Assembly (NCBI GenBank): GCA_029219385.1
Contig: JAQXTH010000027.1
Coordinates: 1 to 61,962, forward strand
Direction of reading: 5' to 3'
Length of the DNA: 61,962 bases
From: Prevotellaceae bacterium
Lineage (GTDB): Bacteria; Bacteroidota; Bacteroidia; Bacteroidales; Bacteroidaceae
Part shown: in pieces, positions 8,711 through 16,922 of the stretch
Numbering within the stretch: position 1 is the first letter of the stretch
How the letters are laid out: each line of letters begins with the position of its first letter
Translations under genes and position numbers: made by a program
The notes under the pieces: model-generated
The model's input: the letters and a program-made list of their open reading frames with translations, nothing else
What the model was told of the DNA's origin: nothing
Database searches by the model: none

Positions 8711-8890
8711 ACCCGATAAATAATCATCGGAACAAGGTTTAAAATCCTTTTCTCGATATAAACCGAAAAACCGGCCACAATTCATTTCCAGAATTGTGGT
8801 CGGTTTTGTTTTGTCCAGGTTGGTGGAGGTTGCCTTGTCCATAGGGGCAAGCCCCTATGCTGTTCTATGTCGCCACTTTCAGGGCTTAAC
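8708..8890 (+). repeat. cassette 3' block, copy 2
   Basis: This is the counterpart of 3523-3703: the same stop-proximal sequence, CCGAT..ATCGG mini-stem, terminator and TAGGGGCAAGCCCCTA palindrome, with scattered substitutions. Confidence 0.85.
8770..8812 (+). terminator. rho-independent terminator, cassette 2
   Basis: A 14-bp stem (8770-8783 with 8791-8804, one G-U wobble) is followed by TTTGTTTTG. It is homologous to the terminator at 3586-3628. Confidence 0.88.
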
Positions 8891-8992
8891 AAACTGGCAC
8901 TCAACCCCGTAGGGGTTTAATAGATTAGGGTGGGGGCTTGCCCCCACCGTAGAAGCTACTACCCTCCCCCCCGCCCCTGTAGGGGGCGAATA
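8884..8992. repeat. GC-rich mini-hairpin block, copy C (shortened)
   Basis: This corresponds to the second part of copies A and B (from GCTTAAC onward): AACCCCGTAGGGGTTT, GTGGGGGCTTGCCCCCAC and the final CGCCCC..GGGGGCG stem. The first two palindromes are missing. A further degenerate piece with 'GGTTGGTGGTGACC' and 'GTCCATAGGG' lies at about 9029-9080. The rest of 8993-9240 is AT-rich and I see no gene in it. Confidence 0.82.
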
Positions 8993-9248
8993 ACTTTTTG
9001 TCGACAACCAAATTATGGATATTGTTATATCGCCCTTTCAGTGCTTGGGTTGGTGGTGACCCTGTCCATAGGGACACCCCCCTGCCGTTAAAGGATAAAG
9101 AGAGTTAAAGAGAAAGCGTTTCTTGACAAAGTACACATTTTGTCGACCAAACATTACAAAACGACACATTAAAGCCTCTATTCACGTCATTTTGTCACGT
9201 TTTTCGTCTAAAAAACTTAAAAATGAAAGATTTTCGGGCTTTCGTATG

Positions 9249-9276
9249 TAATTTTGCAAAAAAAGCAGTACTTTTG
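9249..9276 (+). promoter_or_regulatory. two overlapping -7 elements upstream of dapF
   Basis: TAATTTTG (9249-9256) and TACTTTTG (9269-9276) both match TAnnTTTG. Neither has an obvious TTTG at -33. They lie upstream of the ATG at 9311 and argue against the longer TTG-started frame beginning at 9254. Confidence 0.45.
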
Positions 9277-9310
9277 TAATCGAAAACTAAACCAACAGAC
9301 CACGACAACA

Positions 9311-10150
9311 ATGTCAACAATAAAATTCACAAAAATGCACGGAGCAGGCAACGACTACATTTATGTCAACGCCATGAAATATCCACTCTCAAATCCGGAG
9401 CAACTCGCCATTTCGTGGAGCGACCGCCACAAAGGAATAGGTAGCGATGGACTGATAATGATAGATCGCTCGAAGATAGCCGACTTCAAAATGAGAATGT
9501 TTAATAATGATGGTAGCGAAGGCATTATGTGTGGAAACGGAGTGAGATGTATAGGCAAATATGTCTACGACCACCGACTAACGACCTCAACTACCGTGAC
9601 TTTAGAGACGTTGGGTGGCATAAAGATTCTGAAATTGTTTGTTGGTAGCAACAATCTGGTGGAAAAGGTCAGAGTTGACATGGGAAAGCCTATATTGGCC
9701 GACAAAAACCAATTGGCAAACAACAATGGCGCAATGAAAATGGGCATTGTGAGTGTAGGCGGAAAAGATTATACCGGCACATTTGTCTCGATGGGCAACC
9801 CTCACTTTGTGATTTTCACAGACAACATTGATGACATTGACCTTGCCAAAGAGGGTAGCAAATTAGAGAGACACCCCATGTTTCCGCAACGCTGCAACAT
9901 AGAATTTGCCGAGCAAAGACCGGGAAACGTGTTTCGCACCAGAGTGTGGGAACGTGGCACCGGCATCACACAAGCCTGTGGCACAGGAGCGTGTGCCACA
10001 GCCGTGGCCGCCATCGTAAACTCAAAGGCAAACGATCGCGCCACAATAGCCATGGACGGTGGTGACCTCGAAATTGAATGGAACGGAAACGACAACCTCT
10101 TCATGACCGGCCCTGCCGCAACAGTTTTTGAAGGCGAAATAGAAATCTAA
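9311..10150 (+). CDS. dapF: diaminopimelate epimerase
   Basis: DapF converts LL-diaminopimelate to meso-diaminopimelate, the direct precursor of lysine and the cross-linking residue of peptidoglycan. The 279-residue cytosolic protein starts 'MSTIKFTKMHGAGNDYIYV', the normal family N-terminus, which fixes the start at 9311. The two catalytic cysteines are visible: Cys74 in 'MCGNGVRC' and Cys223 in 'QACGTGAC'. Length is typical. dapL follows after 30 bases and supplies its substrate, so the pair forms the last two steps of the aminotransferase route. glnN completes a nitrogen-linked operon. Confidence 0.97.
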   Translation: MSTIKFTKMHGAGNDYIYVNAMKYPLSNPEQLAISWSDRHKGIGSDGLIMIDRSKIADFKMRMFNNDGSEGIMCGNGVRCIGKYVYDHRLTTSTTVTLETLGGIKILKLFVGSNNLVEKVRVDMGKPILADKNQLANNNGAMKMGIVSVGGKDYTGTFVSMGNPHFVIFTDNIDDIDLAKEGSKLERHPMFPQRCNIEFAEQRPGNVFRTRVWERGTGITQACGTGACATAVAAIVNSKANDRATIAMDGGDLEIEWNGNDNLFMTGPAATVFEGEIEI

Positions 10151-10180
10151 ACATTATATATATTTAGTCAAACACAGACT

Positions 10181-11413
10181 ATGACAAAAGTAAATGATAA
10201 TTTTCTGAAACTGCAAAAGAGTTATCTCTTTGTGGCCATTGCCCAAAAGGTGAAGGCATTCAAAGAGGCAAATCCCAGCGCCAAAGTGATAAGTCTTGGT
10301 ATTGGCGATGTGACGCAACCTCTCGCACCGGCTGTGATAGAAGCCATGCACAAAGCCGTGGACGAAATGACAGACACCAAGACCTTTCGCGGCTACGGAC
10401 CCGAACACGGCTACGCTTTTCTGCAAGATGCAATAATAGCCAACGACTTTAAACCGCGTGGCATAGAACTGACACGCGATGAAATATTTGTGAACGATGG
10501 TGCCAAAAGCGACACCGGCAACATAGGCGACATTTTGGGAAAAGACAACACAATCTGCGTGACCGACCCGATTTATCCCGTCTATATTGATTCAAACGTG
10601 ATGAGCGGACGTGCCGGCGAGATTGTCAACGGCCTATGGAGCAACGTGAGCTACATGCCATGCAACGCCGAAAACAACTTCACACCAGAAATTCCCGACC
10701 ACAAGACAGACATCATATATCTGTGTTACCCCAACAATCCCACCGGCACCGTGATAACACGCGAGCGACTTGCCGAATGGGTGGAATATGCCTTGAGACA
10801 TAATAGCATAATTATGTATGATGCCGCCTATGAGGCATACATACAAGATGAGACCATTCCCCACTCCATCTATGAAATTGAGGGGGCAAAGAAATGTGCC
10901 ATTGAGTTTCACAGTTATTCCAAGACGGCAGGCTTCACCGGCGTGAGATGTGGATATACCGTGGTGCCCAAAGAGCTTAAAGCCATTGCAGCCGATGGTA
11001 GCGAAGTGGAACTGAACGGTCTGTGGGAACGCAGACAAAGCACAAAATTCAACGGCACAAGTTATATCACCCAGCGCGGAGCAGAAGCGATCTACACGCC
11101 CGAAGGCAAGAAACAGGTGAAAGCAACCATTGACTACTATATGGCAAACGCCAAGACCATGCGGCAAACACTCACCGGCCTCGGCCTGAAAGTTTTTGGA
11201 GGAGAAAACGCACCCTACATCTGGTTTAAGACCCCCGGGGGGATGAGCAGTTGGGAAATGTTTGACAAAATGCTCAACGAAGCTCACCTTGTATGCACCC
11301 CCGGCGTAGGCTTCGGTCCGAGCGGCGAGGGATATATACGACTCACGGCCTTTGGACAGCACGAAGATTGTCTCGAAGCAATGGAACGAATAAAGAAAAT
11401 AATAAAATTATAA
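10181..11413 (+). CDS. dapL: LL-diaminopimelate aminotransferase
   Basis: This PLP-dependent class I/II aminotransferase makes LL-diaminopimelate directly from tetrahydrodipicolinate and glutamate, bypassing the succinyl and acetyl branches. The protein has 410 residues, the usual DapL length. The PLP lysine is Lys248 in 'SYSKTAGFTGVRCGY'. Other family marks are 'FRGYGPEHGY' and 'CYPNNPTGT'. It lies directly downstream of dapF and 18 bases upstream of glnN. The dapF-dapL-glnN grouping is what I expect from Bacteroidales. Confidence 0.96.
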   Translation: MTKVNDNFLKLQKSYLFVAIAQKVKAFKEANPSAKVISLGIGDVTQPLAPAVIEAMHKAVDEMTDTKTFRGYGPEHGYAFLQDAIIANDFKPRGIELTRDEIFVNDGAKSDTGNIGDILGKDNTICVTDPIYPVYIDSNVMSGRAGEIVNGLWSNVSYMPCNAENNFTPEIPDHKTDIIYLCYPNNPTGTVITRERLAEWVEYALRHNSIIMYDAAYEAYIQDETIPHSIYEIEGAKKCAIEFHSYSKTAGFTGVRCGYTVVPKELKAIAADGSEVELNGLWERRQSTKFNGTSYITQRGAEAIYTPEGKKQVKATIDYYMANAKTMRQTLTGLGLKVFGGENAPYIWFKTPGGMSSWEMFDKMLNEAHLVCTPGVGFGPSGEGYIRLTAFGQHEDCLEAMERIKKIIKL

Positions 11414-11431
11414 ACTATAACATCTACCATT

Positions 11432-13621
11432 ATGGCAAGACTAAGATTTAACGTAGTAGAAGAAGCCTTTAAGAAAAAGGCTGTGGAAGTGAAGACACCG
11501 ACAGAACGTCCTTCGGAATATTTTGGGAAATATGTCTTCAACAAAGAGAAAATGTTTAAGTATCTTCCGCTAAAGACCTACAACAAATTGTGTGACGCTA
11601 TAGAAAACGGCACACGCCTCGAACTCTCCGTGGCCGACGAAATAGCACAGGGCATGAAGAAATGGGCAGAGCAATTTGGCGTGACCCACATCACCCACTG
11701 GTTTCAACCGCTCACCGAGGGTACAGCCGAAAAACACGATGCCTTTATCGAACACGACTTTAAAGGCGGTATGATAGAAGAGTTTAGCGGCAAATCACTC
11801 ATACAGCAAGAACCCGATGCCTCAAGTTTCCCATCGGGCGGTATACGCTCCACTTTTGAGGCTCGCGGGTACAGCGCGTGGGATCCCGCCTCTCCGGTGT
11901 TTGTGATTGGCGACACACTGATGATACCCACCGTGTTTATCAGTTACACCGGCGAAGCCCTCGACTATAAGGCTCCTCTAAAAAAAGCCCTCGCCGCCGT
12001 AGACAAGGCTGCCACCGCCGTATGTAAGTATTTCGACGAAAATGTTACCAAGGTGACAGCCAACCTCGGTTGGGAACAAGAATACTTCCTCGTTGACGAA
12101 GGCCTCTATTCGGCTCGCCCCGACCTATTGCTCACAGGTCGCACACTCGCCGGACATGACTCGGCAAAAAACCAGCAAATGGAAGACCACTACTTTGGCG
12201 CAATACCCGAACGTGTGGCAGAGTTTATGAAAGACCTTGAAATTCAGGCTCTCGAACTCGGCATTCCCTGCAAGACACGCCACAACGAGGTTGCACCCAA
12301 CCAATTTGAGTTGGCTCCCATCTACGAAGAGTGTAACCTGGCCGTTGACCACAATATGCTCATCATGAGCCTCATGCGCAAGATTGCACGCAAGCACGGC
12401 TTCCGCTGCCTGCTTCACGAGAAACCTTTTGCCGGCATCAACGGCTCGGGCAAACACGCCAACTGGTCGCTCTCAACCAACACGGGAGTGGTGCTCCACG
12501 CCCTTGGCAAAACGCCCGAAGACAACCTGCGCTTCCTCACCTTTGCCGTAGAAACCCTTATGGCAGTCTATAAACACAACGGACTGCTCAAAGCCTCCAT
12601 CATGAGCGCAACCAACCAACACCGCCTCGGAGCAAACGAAGCACCCCCCGCAATTATCTCTTCATTCCTTGGCAAACAGATTTCAAGCGTGTTCGACAAG
12701 ATAGAGAACTCCACCACCGAAGAACTTATTGCCATAAAGGGGGCTGAGGCTCTGAGTCTCGACATTCCACAAATTCCCGACCTCAAAATCGACAATACCG
12801 ACCGCAACCGCACATCGCCATTTGCATTCACAGGCAACCGCTTTGAGTTCCGTGCCGTTGGCTCACAGGCAAACTGTGCCGAGGCAATGACCGTGCTCAA
12901 CACCGCTGTGGCCGAAGCCCTCACAAACTTCAAGTCACGCGTGGACGAACTCATAGCCGCCGGCAGCGACAAGGTGAGTGCAATCATCAAGGTGTTGCGC
13001 GAAGACATCAAGACCTGCAAACCGATACGCTTTGAGGGCAACGGCTATTCTGACGAATGGAAAGCCGAAGCTGCAAAACGCGGTCTCGACTGCGAAACTT
13101 CATGCCCCGTGATCTTCGACCGCTATCTCGACCCCGAAAGTATCAAGATGTTTGAAGACATGAAAGTGATGACCGAACTCGAACTGAAAGCCCGCAATGA
13201 AATTAAGTGGGACACTTTCACCAAGAAGATACAAATCGAGGCCCGCACTTTTGGTGATATGGCGATGAACCAGATTATACCCGTGGCTGCTAAATATCAG
13301 AGCACTTTGATTGACAACGTGAGCAAGGTTGCCTCGACATTCACAAAAGAAGAAGCCGACGAACTCAATGCCGACAACATGAGCATTATTCGCCAGATTT
13401 CTGCCCACACTCGCTTTATCATCGAAAATGTGGAAGCCATGATAGAGGCTCGCAAAGTGGCCAACAAAATCGAGAGCGAAAGAGAAAAAGCCGTGCAGTA
13501 TCACGACACCGTGCAGCCTTATCTCGACTCCATACGCTATCACGCTGACAAACTCGAACTGATTGTCGAAGACGAACTCTGGGTATTGCCCAAATATCGC
13601 GAATTGCTCTTCATACGCTAA
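11432..13621 (+). CDS. glnN: glutamine synthetase type III
   Basis: The enzyme ligates ammonia to glutamate using ATP. The 729-residue length and N-terminal 'MARLRFNVVEEAF' identify the type III (GlnN) class, which is much longer than type I. Visible motifs include 'GWEQEYFLVD' (metal-binding glutamates), 'NGSGKHANWS', and 'RHNEVAPNQFELAP', a family signature. It is the last gene of the dapF-dapL-glnN run and is followed by a strong terminator at 13637-13681. It is probably the main ammonia-assimilating enzyme, and its glutamine/glutamate output supports the aminotransferase next door; that link is inference. Confidence 0.97.
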   Translation: MARLRFNVVEEAFKKKAVEVKTPTERPSEYFGKYVFNKEKMFKYLPLKTYNKLCDAIENGTRLELSVADEIAQGMKKWAEQFGVTHITHWFQPLTEGTAEKHDAFIEHDFKGGMIEEFSGKSLIQQEPDASSFPSGGIRSTFEARGYSAWDPASPVFVIGDTLMIPTVFISYTGEALDYKAPLKKALAAVDKAATAVCKYFDENVTKVTANLGWEQEYFLVDEGLYSARPDLLLTGRTLAGHDSAKNQQMEDHYFGAIPERVAEFMKDLEIQALELGIPCKTRHNEVAPNQFELAPIYEECNLAVDHNMLIMSLMRKIARKHGFRCLLHEKPFAGINGSGKHANWSLSTNTGVVLHALGKTPEDNLRFLTFAVETLMAVYKHNGLLKASIMSATNQHRLGANEAPPAIISSFLGKQISSVFDKIENSTTEELIAIKGAEALSLDIPQIPDLKIDNTDRNRTSPFAFTGNRFEFRAVGSQANCAEAMTVLNTAVAEALTNFKSRVDELIAAGSDKVSAIIKVLREDIKTCKPIRFEGNGYSDEWKAEAAKRGLDCETSCPVIFDRYLDPESIKMFEDMKVMTELELKARNEIKWDTFTKKIQIEARTFGDMAMNQIIPVAAKYQSTLIDNVSKVASTFTKEEADELNADNMSIIRQISAHTRFIIENVEAMIEARKVANKIESEREKAVQYHDTVQPYLDSIRYHADKLELIVEDELWVLPKYRELLFIR

Positions 13622-13636
13622 TCGGTCTGTCTATAA

Positions 13637-13681
13637 ACACAAAATGCCCGAGCAGAAAATTCCTGCCCGGGCATTTTGTGT
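13637..13681. terminator. bidirectional terminator after glnN
   Basis: A 14-bp perfect stem (ACACAAAATGCCCG at 13637-13650 with 13668-13681) is A-rich on one side and T-rich on the other, so it can end glnN on the plus strand and the ATPase gene on the minus strand. Confidence 0.88.
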
Positions 13682-13691
13682 ATAAAGAAAG

Positions 13692-14840
13692 TCACTCTGT
13701 TATTATCTCATCTCTCCACAACTTGTGGAAAAAATCAGAGACATAGAGCAATTCTACCCCACTCACACAACGATTGATTTTATCACGCGAAACCATAATA
13801 CAACGAGCATGGGGAAACTCATCTTTAAAATCTTTAAAATTAGCAAGGTGACGATTGTGAATTTCATCAGCCGACTTGATTTCAATTCCAATTTCTGCTT
13901 CGCCTATCACTACATCTATTTCTTTGTTGGAATATGTATGCCAAAAACTCATCTGCTTTTCGCTATGGCGATAGCTCAGATATGCACGAATTTCCTGCAC
14001 AATCAAATGTTCGAAGGCATGTCCATATTCCACAGTGCCGGCAGAAAGAGAACGTCTGTTCATCAGATAATTATAAACACCGACATCAAAATAATAGAAT
14101 TTGGGGGCTGACGATACTTTGCGCTTTATTGTCTTGGTATAGGGCGGTAGCATATATCCAATCAATGTGTCGACCAAAATAGAGAAATATTCCTTCACCG
14201 TCTTGGCACTCACCCCACAATCTGACGCAATATTGGTGTAGTTTAAAATTTCACCACTCGACAACGCGGCAATGTTCATAAAACGATGAAACACCGAAAC
14301 ATTGCGCGTCAATGCCTCTTCCATTATCTCCTCTTTTAAATATACATCAATATAGCCCGACAACAGCCTACGAGGATTTGCGGCAAGATAATGAGGTGGC
14401 AACATGCCATAAAGCAAAGCTTTGTCTAAATCAAAATCTTTGATTTCTTCACTCACAAAAGGATAAAGATAGCAGGGAAAAGCACGACCTCCGAGCGTGT
14501 TGTATCCTTTGCGCTTCAACTTGCGCGCACTGCTGCCACACAACACAAATCGCAAGTCTTTTTGATGAATCAAACGATGAACTTCGTTAAGCAACTCGGG
14601 TATCTCAGAAATCTCGTCGATAACAACCACTGTTTTGGATGGTTTATCGCTCAACATTTCGTAAAGCAAGGATGTATTGCCAAGCAAGCGACGCTTCAAT
14701 TCACCATTGAGCAAATCCAAATAGACAGCCCCCTTAAAGGTATCTTCCAAAAGAGTGCTCTTGCCCGTTTGACGTGCTCCGAAAAGAAACACACTGCCGT
14801 CTAAAACATCTTGATAAATATCGTATATTCGTTGTATCAT
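13692..14840 (-). CDS. AAA ATPase with DUF4143 domain
   Basis: The 382-residue protein has an N-terminal AAA_14-like ATPase domain with Walker A 'GARQTGKS' (residues 21-28) and Walker B 'VVVIDE' (71-76). A winged-helix-like middle follows ('YTNIASDCGVSAKTVKEYFSIL'), then a C-terminal DUF4143 region ('FEHLIVQEIRAYL', 'NKEIDVVI') resembling a nuclease-like fold. Such proteins are abundant and strain-variable in Bacteroidetes. Their role is not settled; suggestions include mobile-element or defence-related ATPases. Its upstream region carries an unusual tandem repeat and palindrome (14871-14945). It is a single gene flanked by terminators. Confidence 0.88.
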   Translation of the reverse strand: MIQRIYDIYQDVLDGSVFLFGARQTGKSTLLEDTFKGAVYLDLLNGELKRRLLGNTSLLYEMLSDKPSKTVVVIDEISEIPELLNEVHRLIHQKDLRFVLCGSSARKLKRKGYNTLGGRAFPCYLYPFVSEEIKDFDLDKALLYGMLPPHYLAANPRRLLSGYIDVYLKEEIMEEALTRNVSVFHRFMNIAALSSGEILNYTNIASDCGVSAKTVKEYFSILVDTLIGYMLPPYTKTIKRKVSSAPKFYYFDVGVYNYLMNRRSLSAGTVEYGHAFEHLIVQEIRAYLSYRHSEKQMSFWHTYSNKEIDVVIGEAEIGIEIKSADEIHNRHLANFKDFKDEFPHARCIMVSRDKINRCVSGVELLYVSDFFHKLWRDEIITE

Positions 14841-14870
14841 ATTATAACAAAATTATCACTCAAATATCGG

Positions 14871-14945
14871 AAAATCGGGAGTGACACTTCGGATTTTCTT
14901 GAAAAATCGGGAGTAGCACTTCGGATTTTCTCGGAAAATCCGAAG
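14871..14945 (-). promoter_or_regulatory. iteron-like tandem repeat and palindrome upstream of the DUF4143 ATPase gene
   Basis: Two direct repeats of about 32 bp begin at 14871 and 14902 (core AATCGGGAGT..CACTTCGGATTTTC). The second runs into a perfect 12-bp palindrome, 14919-14930 with 14934-14945, around a TCG loop. It lies just upstream of the ATPase start codon (14840). It could be a binding site for the ATPase, which would give autoregulation, or an RNA hairpin in the 5' UTR. The remainder of 14946-15098 shows no gene. Confidence 0.7.
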
Positions 14946-15098
14946 CAAAGGTAATAATAAAGTTTTAATAAACAAGATTTTAAGCAATTTTTAATGAAAA
15001 CAAGGCTGTTTTGCATAATGACGACACTCTTTGGCCAAAAAACACACCGCAAATAGCCGCCAAAAAGCCACGCGAAAAACATTTAAATAATACTTGCG

Positions 15099-16049
15099 TC
15101 AGTCATTTCCATTGATAATAATATTATAGAGCACAACAACATCAGACGACGAAACACTGCCATCACCATCAACATCAGAAAAATATGCAGAAACAACATC
15201 ACCACCGGTGGAAATATGATTAAAAACCATAACAACATCAGAGGAATTGATAGTTTCATCTCCATTTGTGTCGCCCTTGTTGCGGTCTTGCGCCACATTG
15301 AGAAACTCCTTCCACCCGGCTGCCGATTTATATGCCTCAAGACTGCCGCGCGGCACAACGAGAAGAGCATTGTCGTAGACATCGCGAGTGAAAGCATTGT
15401 CGAGAGTAGCGGGAGTGGGGTTGCCACACACCACGAGTTTGATATTCCAACAAGCGTCAAAAGCCATGCTGCCGATATTTATCATGTCCTTGCCAAACGT
15501 CACAGTCTTGAGAGCGTCACAACTGTAAAAAGCCATCTGACCAATGGTGTGCATATCGGGCGGACAGTCAAAGCGCGTCAACTTTAAGCAACCGCGAAAA
15601 GCCCCCACACCGACTTCCTTTAGGTTGGCATCGGTGACAATCTCCTCTAAATCAGTGCACCAACGAAAAGCCGCGTCGCCTATCAATCTTAAATGGGGCG
15701 GACACTCAAAACGCTTCAACTTTGAACCCTCAAAAGCACTGCTCTCGATGAAATGAATGCCTTCAGACAATTCAATCGATTGAAGCGCACTATAAGAAAA
15801 TGCCTGAGAACCAATCTCTTCTACATAGTAATTGCAAATGCCGCGAGAAACATTATAGGGAATGGAAACAGTAGTCAATCCCGGCTCAAGCAACTTCTGC
15901 ACAATAGCATAATCCCTGAGCGACGACGACTTGATGCCATAACGTATGGGGCCGGAGTCAAAAAACGGAAGATTATCGTTTTGGGCAACACCACACAACG
16001 ACACCGCAAAAAACAACACAAAACAAATCTTGCGAAGAAACATTGACAT
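15099..16049 (-). CDS. secreted BspA-type leucine-rich-repeat protein with dockerin-like tail
   Basis: The 316-residue protein has a signal peptide at about 1-22 ('ICFVLFFAVSLCGVAQ'). Residues about 70-245 are LRR_5/BspA repeats ('IGSQAFSYSALQSIEL', 'IESSAFEGSKLKRFECP', 'IGDAAFRWCTDLEEI', 'VGVGAFRGCLKLTRFDCP', 'IGQMAFYSCDALKTVTF', 'IGSMAFDACWNIKLV'). The C-terminus has two calcium-loop segments, 'GDTNGDETINSSDVVMV' and 'DVDGDGSVSSSDVVVLY', matching the duplicated loop-helix of type I dockerins. BspA proteins are known as surface adhesins in Bacteroidetes. The dockerin-like end suggests docking to another surface protein, but no cohesin is visible in this window. A second ATG (16043) is possible. 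Confidence 0.88.
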   Translation of the reverse strand: MSMFLRKICFVLFFAVSLCGVAQNDNLPFFDSGPIRYGIKSSSLRDYAIVQKLLEPGLTTVSIPYNVSRGICNYYVEEIGSQAFSYSALQSIELSEGIHFIESSAFEGSKLKRFECPPHLRLIGDAAFRWCTDLEEIVTDANLKEVGVGAFRGCLKLTRFDCPPDMHTIGQMAFYSCDALKTVTFGKDMINIGSMAFDACWNIKLVVCGNPTPATLDNAFTRDVYDNALLVVPRGSLEAYKSAAGWKEFLNVAQDRNKGDTNGDETINSSDVVMVFNHISTGGDVVSAYFSDVDGDGSVSSSDVVVLYNIIINGND

Positions 16050-16069
16050 ATTGTGATATTTTTATAATG

Positions 16070-16077
16070 CAAATTTA
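16070..16077 (-). promoter_or_regulatory. -7 element for the BspA-like gene
   Basis: On the minus strand the sequence reads TAAATTTG, matching TAnnTTTG, about 20 bases upstream of the start codon. Confidence 0.45.
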
Positions 16078-16183
16078 ACAAAACTATTCGACAATATGCA
16101 ATGGCAATAAATATTTATTATTAAAAAGGAATTAAAGTCGTGTTAAAAAAGCCTACAACACCCATGCAAGCCGAAAAAAATCA

Positions 16184-16191
16184 TATATTTG
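16184..16191 (+). promoter_or_regulatory. -7 element for the HdeD-like gene
   Basis: TATATTTG matches TAnnTTTG, 19 bases upstream of the ATG at 16211. No clear -33 element is visible. Confidence 0.4.
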
Positions 16192-16210
16192 CAATCAAAA
16201 GTATTTTATC

Positions 16211-16885
16211 ATGACAAAAAAATTATATCGCTCAGTGACAATGCGCGCCCTCAGCACAATGCTTATCGGTGCCCTCATTATAGTTTTCCCAACCAACACC
16301 ACGCAGTATATGGTGATGACAATAGGAGTGTTGTTTGCTGTGCCGGGCTTATTGTCAATCATCTCATATTTGAGGCAACACAAGAAAATCACCGATACAA
16401 AAAATATTGGCAACAACACTGACAACAACAAAAAAACAAGTGCCAAAACCACTGCGATGTTTCCGCTGATAGGATTGGGCAGTGTGTTGTTTGGGCTGAT
16501 TTTGCTATTTTTCCCCGGTGTGTTTCAAAAAGCACTCTTCTATCTGCTCGGCTTGTTTTTGGTTGTGGCCGGCATTGCACAGATTTTCAGCCTGTTCAGA
16601 CTGTCGAAGGCCTATAAAATAAGTTTCGTGCCATTTATAATATCAATGCTCATCACTCTTGCCGGAGCAGGCGTGGCCTTCACCAACTATATTGACAGCA
16701 CCGACAAAAATGTGACAACTCCCGAGAGCACCGCCACTCCGCTTGCTGCCATTATTTTTGGAGTGGCAAGTATCGTGTATGGAATTGTGGAAATCATCTA
16801 CGCTCTGTATTTCCGCAATCCCGAACCGAAGGAAACAAAAATGAAACAGGCAATCGAACCTCATTTATCAAACACCGACCAATAA
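16211..16885 (+). CDS. HdeD/DUF308-family integral membrane protein
   Basis: The 224-residue protein has about six hydrophobic segments in paired hairpins (e.g. 'MLIGALIIVFPTNTTQYM', 'LFGLILLFFPGVFQ', 'ALFYLLGLFLVVAGI', 'AAIIFGVASIVYGIVEI'). The repeating Gly/Phe-Pro helix pattern is characteristic of HdeD, an acid-stress-associated inner-membrane protein in enterobacteria. A basic, Asn-rich loop separates the first and second halves, and the C-tail is charged. The molecular function of the family is unknown. The phosphatase gene follows after 37 bases, so the two may be cotranscribed. Confidence 0.8.
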   Translation: MTKKLYRSVTMRALSTMLIGALIIVFPTNTTQYMVMTIGVLFAVPGLLSIISYLRQHKKITDTKNIGNNTDNNKKTSAKTTAMFPLIGLGSVLFGLILLFFPGVFQKALFYLLGLFLVVAGIAQIFSLFRLSKAYKISFVPFIISMLITLAGAGVAFTNYIDSTDKNVTTPESTATPLAAIIFGVASIVYGIVEIIYALYFRNPEPKETKMKQAIEPHLSNTDQ

Positions 16886-16922
16886 TTTCTTTATCATTAA
16901 AACAAAAACACCACTCATAGCC

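Noticed and set aside
9254-9310. Upstream TTG extension of dapF
   Set aside because: It overlaps two promoter -7 matches and precedes the standard DapF N-terminus at 9311.
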